64,000 bases of DNA, taken from Argopecten irradians. Taxonomy: Eukaryota > Mollusca > Bivalvia > Pectinida > Pectinidae. Of this stretch, positions 29,621-39,786 are shown one piece after another. Location: contig NC_091134.1 of the NCBI RefSeq assembly GCF_041381155.1, forward strand, positions 71,321,469 through 71,385,468, given 5' to 3'. The notes beneath the pieces are model-generated. The model had not been told where the DNA came from. It saw nothing but the letters and a program-made list of their open reading frames with translations, and did not search any database. The position numbers were made by a program, and so were the translations under genes. The first letter of the stretch is position 1. Each line of letters begins with the position of its first letter.

Positions 29621-30579
29621 CTTATGAAAGCAGGTGATCTTAATTGTAACAAGTAAATCTCAACTAATTACTTATTATGAGACTTGAGCTTTTACATATC
29701 TTGTAAATATCTATTTGCTGCTTTGTTTGTTATTTTCATATCAAATGTCATTCTTAATGTAATTTTCAATTTTGGAGGAAATGAAGATATTAACATAATA
29801 ATCATCGGTATACACTTTAGTCTTAGAAAACAAAGGTATGCTCTTCATTGGAAAACGTTTTTAGATATTATCTATTTGTTGTAAAATAATGTATTGTGAA
29901 TATTTTGCCAGTTACTGGTATACACGTGATGCATTAACGCTATGGATGAATGCACATACGTTAAAATACCTTTTCCTTGTATATACGTAATGTATGGCTA
30001 AATAAAATTTGTACATGTCTTTATTTACATAAAATGAACTGTGGTTTAAGTTAGAACTCAAACTATACTCTACACGTTGTTCTCCTATACCAACACTTTT
30101 CTTTATTCTCTAAAAAGCGGGCTTATGGAAAACACATGATTAGTGAGAGGGTACTGCACTCGGTTCTCGTCATCTCGGCTTTCTTAACACTCGAACATTA
30201 TATTGTAGGATTTTCATAAGAATTTTATGGAAAGAAATACAGTGCTTATTAGAACATTACTTCACATTCGATCTGTTATAGAGTTGTCTCTATGTCCATG
30301 TCATGAATATTATGGTTGATATTTTGTTAAAGGTCTTTCCTGACTCATTTCAATAATCTTAAGTTTTCTATGATGACATTATTTGGTCATGCCTTCTCTC
30401 TAGGCGGACGCACGACCCTCCAGCGGAGTCGGTATATAAAACCGCCTTCTTCTCCGTCTTGCTTTTCCTTTGCTTCTTCTCTGAGTATATTTTCTCTTTC
30501 TTGCTCACATTTCGTTAAGTCGCTCCTGTTATATTTTAGGTTCCGATCGTTCCTAAATATACGGGTTTCTTAAATTAGT
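29621..30579. other. Gene-free, AT-rich
   Basis: No recognised gene. At 30400-30560 there is a TATA-like GGTATATAAAACCGCC in a more GC-rich patch followed by a pyrimidine-rich stretch, which could be a promoter or LTR relic. I cannot support either. Confidence 0.4.
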
Positions 30580-30663
30580 TTCTTTACAGTTCAGCGTAAT
30601 CAAAATAAGCCTGTTGGATTAAACTTCATTTTCAATCAATGGTTTGCCTAGTCTTATAATCAT

Positions 30664-30897
30664 TTAGACTTTTCCGTTTTCTGTCGATTCTACTCCACAT
30701 GCTGATAGCAGTTTTCTTCTTTGTCCTTCGGCTTTTATCTTCTCGTTCGTTTCTCGTTGATGTTGATCAGTGATCCCGAAAATAAGTAAATTGTTTTCTC
30801 TTTGTTTTTCGTACATTTCCAATAATATAGATCCGTTGTTTTTGGCGTCGAGTTGTAGCAATTGAGCCCAGATATAGTCCTATAAATAAACACATCC
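30664..30897 (-). CDS. Unknown conserved exon-like frame, copy A
   Basis: A minus-strand frame that can start after the acceptor-like TTTATTTATAG and reads DYIWAQLLQLDAKNNG, EKQRENNLLIFGITDQHQRE and KLLSACGVEST before a stop. The second copy (32327-32560) keeps the frame with only a few changes, so it may be a real 3' exon. The RENNLLIFGI stretch faintly recalls LINE ORF1 proteins. I do not recognise the gene. Confidence 0.35.
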
Positions 30898-31490
30898 TTT
30901 TGTATATGCTTTAAGGTATTACCTAAGATATAGTCCTATAAATAAACACATCCTTTTGTATATGCCCTAAGGTATTACCTAAGATATAGACCTATAAATA
31001 AACACATATTTTTGTATATGGTTTAAGGTATTACCTAAGATATAGACCTATAAATAAACACATATTTTTGTATATGGTTTAAGGTATTACCTAAGATATA
31101 GACCTATAAATAAACACATATTTTTGTATGTGGTTTACGACATAACTTAAGAGACAGTCCTTTAAAGAAATACATATTTTTGTATATGGTTTAAGATATT
31201 AACTAAGATATAGACCTATAACGAAACACATAATTCGTATATGGTTTAAGGTGTTACCTAAGATATAGACCTATAACGAAACACATAATTTGTATATGGT
31301 TTAAGATATTACCTAAGATATAGACCTATAACGAAACACATTATTTTGTATATGGTTTAAGATATTACCTAAGATATAGACCTATAACGAAACACATTAT
31401 TTTGTATATGGATTAAGATATTAACTAAGATATAGACCTATAACGAAACACATTATTTGTATATGGTTTAAGGTATTACCATAGATATTG
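30873..31490. repeat. 56-bp minisatellite, 11 units
   Basis: Unit on the plus strand: GATATAGACCTATAACGAAA, then CACATTATTTTGTATATGG and TTTAAGATATTACCTAA. The first units are diverged (AATAAACACATCC) and adjoin the exon-like frame. On the minus strand each unit repeats the acceptor-like TTATAG|GTCTATATC. Confidence 0.92.
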
Positions 31491-31908
31491 ACCTATACAG
31501 AAGCGACATCTTTTGTTTGTTTTAGACAAACATTTAGTCTTACAACTATTTTTTTTAAATTTTGATAATTCGTTTGAGTATACAAATCACTTGGTGATAC
31601 TTTTAACTATCAATTTTATTTCAACCAAAACTAATCCAATGTATATAAATATTTTCTGCAATATCATCGTTTTAATTTCATTCCATTAACAAATCTGTAT
31701 GTAATAAAATGTTAGTATCATAACGATTTGTATAGATAACTATGTAAATAGATTATATAGATCTATACGTTACCCTTAAATTGCACAAATAAGTTCACCA
31801 CCGGTTATCAGTCTATTTTAGTGCGAAAAGGTCTTGTTTGAGGAAACCTATTTACATTTGTGTCGATATTTGACCACAAATAAACCCTGTTCAGTGTAAC
31901 TAGATACA

Positions 31909-31969
31909 TGACCGTCAGTAAGTGGGCCAAGGCCTTTGCAGATGCAATTGATAGCCGCCGTATAAATAG
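31909..31969 (+). promoter_or_regulatory. Duplicated promoter with broken CRE
   Basis: TATAAATAG at 31961-31969 lies 47 bp before an ATG at 32016, as in copy B. The upstream site reads TGACCGTCA, i.e. the cAMP-response-element core with one extra C. Confidence 0.65.
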
Positions 31970-32015
31970 TTGGAATTACAGGAATAGGTTAATTATACCC
32001 GGCTCCCTGATCAAC

Positions 32016-32285
32016 ATGACATGGTGTGTTGTATTACTGTCTCTCCTTCTGGTGGGGTGTGTCCAGCCTGATAGATCACAGGGCTTTGATACCCACACTG
32101 ATGGATCACAGGGCTTTGATACCCACACTGATGGATCACAGGGCTTTGATACCCACACTGATGAATCACAGGGCTTTGATACCGACACTGATGGATCACA
32201 GGGGTTTGATACCCACACTGATGGATCACAGGGGTTTGAAATTTCTTTACAGTTCAGCGAAATCAAAATTGGCCAGTTGGATTAA
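32016..32285 (+). CDS. Orphan first exon: secreted repeat peptide?
   Basis: An 89-codon frame starting at the same ATG context as the carotenoid oxygenase gene. It encodes a hydrophobic signal segment (MTWCVVLLSLLLVGC) followed by six copies of a ten-residue repeat (DGSQGFDTHT and variants) and a short unrelated tail ending at TAA. The splice donor and the rest of the oxygenase are missing because the duplication breaks inside the repeat. If transcribed from its TATA box it would make a small secreted acidic peptide. It may equally be an inert duplicate. Confidence 0.45.
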   Translation: MTWCVVLLSLLLVGCVQPDRSQGFDTHTDGSQGFDTHTDGSQGFDTHTDESQGFDTDTDGSQGFDTHTDGSQGFEISLQFSEIKIGQLD

Positions 32286-32326
32286 ACTACATTTTAAATA
32301 AATGGCTTGCCTAGTCAAATAATCTT

Positions 32327-32560
32327 TTAAACATTTCCTTCATCTGTCGATTCTACTCCACATGCTGATAGCAGTTTTCTTCTTTGTCCTTCGGCTTTTA
32401 TCTTCTCGTTCGTTTCTCGTTGATGTTGATCAGTGATCCCGAAAATAAATAAATTGTTTTCTCTTTGTTTTTCGTACATTTCCAATAATATAGATCCGTT
32501 GTTTTTGGCGTCGAGTTGTAGCAAATGAGCCCAGATATAGTCCTATAAATAAACACATAT
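32327..32560 (-). CDS. Unknown conserved exon-like frame, copy B
   Basis: Copy of 30664-30897 with the same open frame; it differs at one internal residue and at the C-terminal residues (STDEGNV versus STENGKV). It has the same acceptor-like TTTATTTATAG at its upstream edge. Function unknown. Confidence 0.35.
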
Positions 32561-33735
32561 TTTTGCATATGGATTAAGGTATTACCTAAGATACATACCT
32601 ATAACGAAACACATACTTTTGTATATGGATTAAGATATTACCTAAGATATAGACCTATAACGAAACACATTATTTTGTATATGGATTAAGATATTACCTA
32701 AGATATAGACATATTACGAAACACATAATTTGTATATGGTTTAAGATATTAACTAAGATATAGACCTATAAGGAAACACATAATTTTGTATATGGATTAA
32801 GAAATTACCTAAGATATAGACCTATAACGAAACACATTATTTTGTATATGGATTAAGATATTACCTAAGATATAGACCTATAACGAAACACATTATTTTG
32901 TATATGGATTAAGATATTACCTAAGATATAGACCTATAACGAAACAAATTATTTTGTATATGGTTTAAGATGTTCCCTAAGATATAGACCTATAACGTAA
33001 CACATTATTTTGTATATGGTTTAAGGTATAACCTAAGATATAGACCTATAACGAAACACATTATTTTGTATATGGATTAAGATATTACCTAAGATATAGA
33101 CCTATAACGAAACACATTATTTTGTATATGGATTAAGATATTACCTAAGATATAGACCTATAACGAAACACATTATTTTGTATATGGTTTAAGGTATAGC
33201 CCAAGATATAGACATATTACGAAACACATTATTTTGTATATGGATTAAGATATTACCTAAGATATAGACCTATAACGAAACACATTATTTTGTATATGGA
33301 TTAAGATATTACCTAAGATATAGACCTATAACGAAACACATTATTTTGTATATGGTTTAAGATGTTACCTAAGATATAGACCTATAACGAAACACATAAT
33401 TTGTATATGGATTAAGATATTACCTAAGATATAGACCTATAACGAAACACATTATTTTGTATATGGATTAAGATATTACCTAAGATATAGACCTATAACG
33501 AAACACATTATTTTGTATATGGATTAAGATATTACCTAAGATATAGACCTATAACGAAACACATTATTTTGTATATGGATTAAGATGTTCCCTAAGATAT
33601 AGACCTATAACGAAACACATTATTTTGTATATGGATTAAGATATTACCTAAGATATAGACCTATAACGAAACACATTATTTTGTATATGGATTAAGATAT
33701 TACCTAAGATATAGACCTATAAGTAATAACGCAAC
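32533..33735. repeat. 56-bp minisatellite, about 21 units
   Basis: Same unit as 30873-31490 but more homogeneous, with long runs of near-identical units (32640-32950 and 33230-33720). The difference in number and homogeneity shows that expansion continued after the block duplicated. Confidence 0.92.
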
Positions 33736-34143
33736 ACATTATTTTGTATATAACTTAAATATTTTTTATAATATGGTTTAGACGAATATTAAGTCCTACA
33801 ACTGTTTTTTTATTTTGATAATTCGTTTGAGAATACAACCAGCTTGATGCTTTTATTCAACCAAAACTACTCCGATGTATATAAATATTTTCTGGAATAT
33901 CATCGTTTTCATTTCATTCCGTTCACAAATCTGTACCTCAAAAATGTTAGTATCATAACGATTTGTATAGATAGCTGTGTAAATAGATTATGTAGATCTA
34001 TACTTTACCCTTAAATTGCACAAATAAGTTCACCGCCGGTTATCCGGCTATCTTAGTGCGAAAAGGTCTTGTGTGACGAAACCTATCTACATTTGTGTCG
34101 ATATTTGACCACAAATAGACCCTGTTCAGTGTAACTTGACACA

Positions 34144-34203
34144 TGACGTCAGTAAGTGGGCCAAGGCCTTTGCAGATGCAATTGATAGCCGCCGTATAAA
34201 TAG
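34144..34203 (+). promoter_or_regulatory. Carotenoid oxygenase promoter: CRE and TATA box
   Basis: A perfect palindromic CRE core TGACGTCA (34144-34151) precedes TATAAATAG (34195-34203). Transcription should start near 34225-34235, which leaves a very short leader before the ATG at 34250. It also means the longer open frame starting at 34136 is not translated. Confidence 0.7.
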
Positions 34204-34249
34204 TTGGAATTACAGGAATAGGTTAATTATACCCGGCTCCCTGATCAAC

Positions 34250-34441
34250 ATGACATGGTGTGTTGTATTACTGTCTCTCCTTCTGGTGGGGTGTGTTCAC
34301 ACTGATGAATCACAGGGGTTTGATACCCACACTGATGGATCACAGGGGTTTGAACTGTGGTTTACTACCAATAAAGACGAAAAGGAGAGAGCACCGATTT
34401 ATTTCGACAATCCACTTCCTACATGGCTCAAAGGAACACTG
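34250..34441 (+). CDS. Carotenoid oxygenase exon 1
   Basis: Sixty-four codons: signal-like segment, two copies of the 30-bp coding repeat, then the start of the conserved domain (FDNPLPTWLKGTL). The start was chosen because it lies 47 bp after the TATA box; the longer frame would begin upstream of the promoter. Confidence 0.85.
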
Positions 34442-36363
34442 GTAAGTTATTTCTGAAAAATTCAGATGTTTGTTTTCCCCCATAAGGATTTAAAGTTGAA
34501 ACAAAAAAAAAAAAAAAAAAAAAAAAAAAAACAGTGTAAAACTTTCTTCTAAACTTTTACAATTATTGTTTAAAGTATCCTTTGTGAAATTAACAGCTTT
34601 ATTGGGTTTTTTTTTTGTCTATAAAAGGGCAATGTTTGTCTACACAAATATAAATTAAATGTAAATATCACATCGCGATTATTATCTGAAATATATTTTA
34701 CTGCAGTTAATGAATAGGCAAACCATAAACTGTCTAATCTTCCAGTCGTTGTGATTAATACACCAATGTCCTCCACAAACAACACCCGCCATCGCCCCAA
34801 TGTTCCATAACCTACCATTAGAACTCGGGAAGTGAAATAGTTTAAGGATACTTAGGCAATACTAATTGAATTAATGTTAAATAGACTTCGTTATGCTTCA
34901 TCTATACTTCATAAAATGTAGAGGATTCAATTCATCATTATTAATCACCATTCTCCTATCTGTAGATCAGGAATGGTCCAGGACAGTTTGAGATGGGAAA
35001 ACGCAAATTCCTGAATGCTATTGATGGTTATTCCAAACTTTCCAGCTGGACCTTTTCTGGCAATGGTTCTGCGTATTTCTCGACAAAGTTCCTGAGATCA
35101 GAATCCTATAAGGAGTCCAGAACAAACAACAACGTGGCCCCGTTTCTAACATTTGGTGGTGTTGCTCCTCCTTTTAGCGACATTGAGAAGGCAGACGCTG
35201 TTGGACACCAACTAGACAACACGAACGTTAATGTATTCCAGTATATGGACGATGACAGTCCCGTATTTGTAGCAGTGTCAGACGTGTGGAAACTGTACGA
35301 GTTTAATAGCTCGCTGTCAACATTAGGACCGGTAAATGCCAAACATCCCGTAAAAGAACCCGCCGACAGAATTGGGTTTATTGATTCTATGTCATGCGCA
35401 CATTCACTTCCTGAATACGGCACTTCAGATACTTACTTTAATTTCTACAGTAGTTTAAGTTTAATCCCCGGAATAAAACATAAATTAACTCTTGTACGGA
35501 TAAACTCTGTCAACGATCGACAAGTTGTAGCAGAATGGGACACGGACAAAGTGGCCTACATGCATTCGTTTGGAGTAACGCCAAATTACGTTATTTTTTT
35601 CATTGCGCCTTATTTTGTTAATATAGAAGAGCTTTTGTTGCACGGCTCAGTAGGAGATGGAATGGATTGGTTTCCAAAGGAAAATACAACTGTTTATATA
35701 GTCAATACAAAAACACGTCAGACGTACAATATGAACATTTCCACAGTGATGGCTTTGCACCATATAAACGCGTTCGAATTTCCAGATGGTAAAATCGCCG
35801 TAGATGTTGCAGGTCATCAAGATCCATTTTTTTCCAATGTGTTTAAGATTTCGAACATTTACAACGTTACATCCCGAGCACACAGTAAATACAGAACGTC
35901 GGTGACGAGATATATCTTTGATATAAAGAAAAACAATTATATAACACAAACTTGGCCAGATTCGGACAAATACCAGTGCGCATCTACACTAGAAGTACCG
36001 ACAATTAACGAACATTACCGATCCAAACCGTATTGTTTTGTATATGGGTCAGTTTTCAACTTCGACGGAGAAGATTTTGCTCATATTGCTCTGGTTAAAA
36101 AGGACGTTTGTGGTCAAAAGCGAGACAAAGCATTATACATCCCTAACCATTACCCTACCGAGGCTTGGTTCATACCTTCACCACCAGGGGGCGCTACATC
36201 AGAGGATGACGGTTACTTGGCCACAATATTCCTCGACGGAACAACGAAGAAAAGTTATATTGCACTCATTGACCCGAAAAACATGACAATTACCCATAAG
36301 GCCATTCTTCCCACTGTTGTGCCTTTTAATATTCACGGGCGTTTCTTTCCAGACTCTGTTTAA
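34250..36363 (+). CDS. Carotenoid oxygenase (BCO/RPE65 family), two exons
   Basis: Joins 34250-34441 and 34966-36363 (GTAAGT donor, CTGTAG acceptor, phase 0) for 529 residues, the family's usual size. Enzymes of this family cleave or isomerise carotenoids/retinoids at a non-haem iron. Visible motifs are PTWLKGTL|IRNGPGQFEMG, the four likely iron-binding histidines in CAHSLPEYGT, YMHSFGVTPNY, LHHINAFEFP and HGRFFP, plus DVAGHQDPFF and INEHYRSKPYCFVYGS. Exon 1 encodes a signal-like MTWCVVLLSLLLVGC and two acidic repeats (DESQGFDTHT, DGSQGF) before the conserved domain, unusual for a mostly cytosolic family. The AIDG.SKL segment replaces the usual FDG.AMLH. It could be a BCO1/BCO2-like or ninaB-like paralog; substrate unknown. 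Confidence 0.92.
34501..34531 (+). repeat. Poly(A) run in the oxygenase intron
   Basis: About thirty A residues in the single intron. No retroposed body could be seen upstream of it. Confidence 0.8.
34966..36363 (+). CDS. Carotenoid oxygenase exon 2
   Basis: Encodes IRNGPGQFEMG through HGRFFPDSV and stop. It is a single uninterrupted 465-codon exon holding the whole catalytic propeller, with no frame damage. Confidence 0.93.
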   Translation: MRNGPGQFEMGKRKFLNAIDGYSKLSSWTFSGNGSAYFSTKFLRSESYKESRTNNNVAPFLTFGGVAPPFSDIEKADAVGHQLDNTNVNVFQYMDDDSPVFVAVSDVWKLYEFNSSLSTLGPVNAKHPVKEPADRIGFIDSMSCAHSLPEYGTSDTYFNFYSSLSLIPGIKHKLTLVRINSVNDRQVVAEWDTDKVAYMHSFGVTPNYVIFFIAPYFVNIEELLLHGSVGDGMDWFPKENTTVYIVNTKTRQTYNMNISTVMALHHINAFEFPDGKIAVDVAGHQDPFFSNVFKISNIYNVTSRAHSKYRTSVTRYIFDIKKNNYITQTWPDSDKYQCASTLEVPTINEHYRSKPYCFVYGSVFNFDGEDFAHIALVKKDVCGQKRDKALYIPNHYPTEAWFIPSPPGGATSEDDGYLATIFLDGTTKKSYIALIDPKNMTITHKAILPTVVPFNIHGRFFPDSV

Positions 36364-36617
36364 TAACAAGACAATATAAAGACATACAACAATCTAGTTT
36401 TACATCTGCATTTGTATTTCATGATATATTACCACAAATTGAATGAGTAAATATCAAAATGATCATACCAATGATACAAGGTTAAGATACAGTTTTCCTA
36501 TTAATCCTGACTTTCCAGATACATGTACAGTAGAAGATGGCGAATGTTTCATCATACTGCAGTTTTCATAGTTCTCAATGTCCGATAAACGACGTGTATA
36601 TCTTATATTACTGTCTA

Positions 36618-36623
36618 AATAAA
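36618..36623 (+). terminator. Poly(A) signal for carotenoid oxygenase
   Basis: AATAAA about 255 bp after the stop codon, the first canonical signal on this strand after the gene. Confidence 0.5.
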
Positions 36624-36782
36624 AGCACCGCCCTTACGTGTATCATAATTACATCTTTGTATTTGTAGCTCCGACGGTGTTTGTAATGTTTCATTTCTCA
36701 TCAAGACTACCGGAGAGAGGCAAACACGTCTGTCTATCATTCGCTGTGTTTGACGAAAATGTGTAACCATAATTTATCACCG

Positions 36783-37093
36783 TTATAACACAGGGGGCCA
36801 ACTCAATGAAAATGGATGTTGGCATACATTTTTTTTTGTATTTGGTGAATGGACTGATGAGTATACATGACAGTCATGTGATTTTTTTCAGAAAATACGA
36901 GATTTGAAAAATCGGGATACTTACTATAAAACAGTTTTATTGTAAGTATCCCGATTATTTTAATAATTTTTCAAATCTCGTATTTTCTGAAATAAATTAC
37001 ATGATTTTCATGTATACTCATCAGTCCATCCACCAAATACAAAAACTGTATGACAACATTCATTTTCATTGAGTTGGCCCCCTGTGCGTTATA
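36783..37093. mobile_element. ~310-bp hairpin MITE
   Basis: Almost fully palindromic. It starts near TTATAACACAGGGGGCCAAC, and the complement ends GGCCCCCTGTGCGTTATAA. The arms match through the TTGAGT, GGACTGATGAGTATACATGA and GAGATTTGAAAAAT blocks, with the centre near 36920. A TA target is likely but cannot be placed exactly because the ends are themselves AT-rich. Confidence 0.85.
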
Positions 37094-37337
37094 ATGTATT
37101 TCGCATTCAAACGCTTAAATGACTTCGACTCTTTGATAATCTAGGGCCGTTTTCGACTATGCGGTTTGACTGGTTGGACCTAGTTGTTCGTTTATTAATT
37201 AAAGACGGACCTGGTGATTTTATATTGTTTTCAGACGAGCTTTGACAAAGCCCTCACAGGCCTGTATAAAAAAATGTAGGTCCGTCAGGATTTATACTCG
37301 AAATAATTACTTCAACGGTCGAACCGGTTGTTCCGAA

Positions 37338-38091
37338 GAAACATACGATGGCCGACAGCGGCCGGCAAAAAACAACTCCTACAAAACGTTTTTCGTACTT
37401 GAATAGTCATTGGTACAACTTTTATTTTCTAAAAATATTTTTTGTCATGAAAAATAATTATGTACAAAATAATTATGTACAGAAAATATTTTCTAAAAAT
37501 GTTTTTTTGTCATGACAAATTTTTATCAAATATTTATGTACAAAAAACAACAGGTCTGACGCGGTATTTTGTGAACACCACCCCAATTTGGTCATAGCCG
37601 TACTCCTTATCACGATGATTAATTGCATACACTGAGGATTGCAGGAAAATCTGGCGTGTTTTGCAACAAATAGTTAAGTTAAATGGACATTTAAACCTTT
37701 GGTATATAAAGACATATAAAAGGGATAATAACTAGGCAAAAAAATAGAGATTATGACCTATTTATTACCACTTACATTTTGCGACTTTTATGAACTTTCT
37801 CAAATAAAGATAAAATAAAGTCCACTAAGAAACCCGTATTAATTGATTGTGTATGACCCAGTCTATGTTTAGCATCAGACCTGTTGTTTTTTGTACATAA
37901 AAATGTGATAAAAATTGTCACGACAAAAAAAAAAATTTCTGTACATAATTATTTTGTACATAATTATTTTTCATGACAAAAAATATTTTCAGAAAATAAA
38001 AGTTGTACTTAAATATCAATGAATATTTAAGTACGAAAAACGTTTTGTAGGAGTTGTTTTTTGCCGGCCGCTGTCGGCCATCGTAGAAACA
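37338..38091. mobile_element. 742-bp fold-back element with 6-bp duplication
   Basis: Inverted arms of about 200 bp at 37344-37550 and about 37880-38085, tips TACGATGGCCGACAGCGGCC. They are flanked by the direct repeat GAAACA (37338-37343 and 38086-38091). The arms share CAAAAAACAACTCCTACAAA and several TGTACA-containing AT-rich repeats. No coding capacity. Confidence 0.85.
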
Positions 38092-38642
38092 GGAAGTAGG
38101 AAATGGCATGCGCGCAACATTATGCGGAAGGTTCCGAATAGCCGAGGTGTTCCGGTTTGTCATTTAAGTTTTTTTTAATTTGAAAAGCAACGGATAGTAG
38201 ATTGGCATCTGATTAGATTGTTTTACCACAAACATGGCACCATTGGTAAATCGATTCTTGCATAAAAGTTGCCTAAGCAGAGTTTTTTTTTATTGTTGAA
38301 TTAATTCGACATTAACGCCCATGTATTGATTTTATCGTATCACATAAGTATTACAGCGGGCGGCGGCCATGCATATTATACTGGGTAATACACGACACAG
38401 GAGTTTGCCGTTCTGTCAATAACATATAGCATATATATAAAAGCATATATGGGGTATGTATCTTAAAAAATATGCTATACATTATTCACAAAACGTCAAG
38501 ATCCTGTGTACACAGTTGCCATGGAGGGGTTGAACCTGCCCTCCCCCACCCCCTTCAGTTCTTGTGTGCACCGCGACAGCAAGAGCGTAAATATCCGGTA
38601 TCATATGAAATTTCGAACACCCCCCCTCCCCATTAAATATTG

Positions 38643-38647
<5 letters not shown>

Positions 38648-38676
<29 letters not shown>
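38648..38676. repeat. (AT)n microsatellite
   Basis: An uninterrupted run of about fourteen AT dinucleotides. Confidence 0.95.
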
Positions 38677-38677
<1 letters not shown>

Positions 38678-38725
38678 CGTATGTCTCATGTATCATTAAA
38701 GGTGACAAGTTAAATTATGGAATAA

Positions 38726-39302
38726 TTAAAGGGACAATTCATTCGACGAGAACATTAAAATTTGTATATATAACGGAAAACCCCCAGTTCTAATGGAAAT
38801 TAGATCAGTCGGTTTTACTGTGATATGTCAGAACATCCCATGGTGGTGAAATGCGTGTGAAATGTTCAAACTCACTCGCTGTCCGCCATTACACATTGTG
38901 GTCGAATATCTTGTATGCCGAACCCAGTCCCTTGCTCGTAGAGTAATGCTACTTTTGTCTAGAACAGCTCAAATCGCTCTGACAGAAGTGTGTTTACCTT
39001 ATTAGGTGAATTGTCTTGCCTAAAAAATCATTATATCACCTCCACAGTGCTTATGTAGTTCATTTGTTTAACGTGCGTGACTTTGGCTCGGATATTGGTA
39101 CAGCGTACATATTGTACCTGCTTAATCGTATTGATCAACGATTTGTAATTACAACGGTATCAATTAAAATACTAAACAATGACGTGGAATTTGTCAATAT
39201 CTGATGTTATATATTTCATAAGAAATGTAGAACAATACATTTATGCCATATTTTGCTTCTTGGTTATGTAAAAGAATTAGCGTAAGTGAATTGTCCCTTT
39301 AA
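38726..39302. mobile_element. TTAA-flanked MITE, 569 bp
   Basis: TTAA at 38726-38729 and 39299-39302 borders inverted ends AGGGACAATTCA / TGAATTGTCCCT. A TTAA target is the mark of piggyBac-type transposition. No transposase is encoded, so this would be a non-autonomous copy. Confidence 0.75.
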
Positions 39303-39399
39303 GAAAAAAGTTGAAGGAAAATTATATAGATTGGTCAATATTTTATGGGTAAGAAGATATAGATCTTGTAGATGTTAGGGTAGATGAGAATTTTATGAG

Positions 39400-39720
39400 T
39401 GGAGATATAGATATAGTATGTATAACTATCTCCCTTCTATTTACCCCATCTATATAACTACCCCCATTTATATAACTACACCCTCATCTATATAACTATA
39501 CCCTCATCTATATTATAAACTAGCCCCATGTATGTAACATCCACCTGTCTATGTAACTACCCTACATCTACCTATAAAATACTGACCTTTGTATACCCTA
39601 TCTCTATCTACTATATATATATACCCATATAATATGACCTACCCTATCTATATCTCCTATATCTCTACCCATACAGTATTCATATACCCTATCTGTCTCC
39701 TATATTAACACCCATAAAAT
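39400..39720. repeat. Degenerate CTATCTATATAACTAC tandem repeat
   Basis: Irregular units of about 15-25 bp with CCC(A/T)TCTATATAACTA wording, grading from TATA-rich flanks. It adjoins the mariner element. Confidence 0.75.
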
Positions 39721-39786
39721 ACTTACGAGGGGTGTTCCAAAATTATTGTTACTTTGGTGATTTCTCTTTGATAGAAGTAATTCTGA

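Larger units (their letters stand above)
30580..32243 (+). repeat. Tandem duplication, upstream unit (A)
   Basis: Homologous to 32244-34337. In order it contains a minus-strand 65-codon frame, a 56-bp minisatellite (11 units), a short unique stretch, a TATA promoter, and an exon coding a signal peptide plus 30-bp repeats. The two units join inside the 30-bp coding repeat: both reach GGGGTTTGA, after which A continues with the start of B while B continues with the carotenoid oxygenase coding sequence. Confidence 0.9.
32244..34337 (+). repeat. Tandem duplication, downstream unit (B)
   Basis: Second copy, about 430 bp longer mainly because its 56-bp array has about 21 units instead of 11. Its 30-bp coding array is shorter (two units instead of six). 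It leads directly into the functional carotenoid oxygenase gene. Confidence 0.9.

Noticed and set aside
30664..30861. LINE ORF1 protein remnant (RENNLLIFGI)
   Set aside because: Similarity is limited to one short stretch; kept only as an unknown exon-like frame.
34136..34249. Longer N-terminus for the carotenoid oxygenase (start at 34136)
   Set aside because: This part contains the TATA box and overlaps the CRE, so it lies upstream of the likely transcription start.
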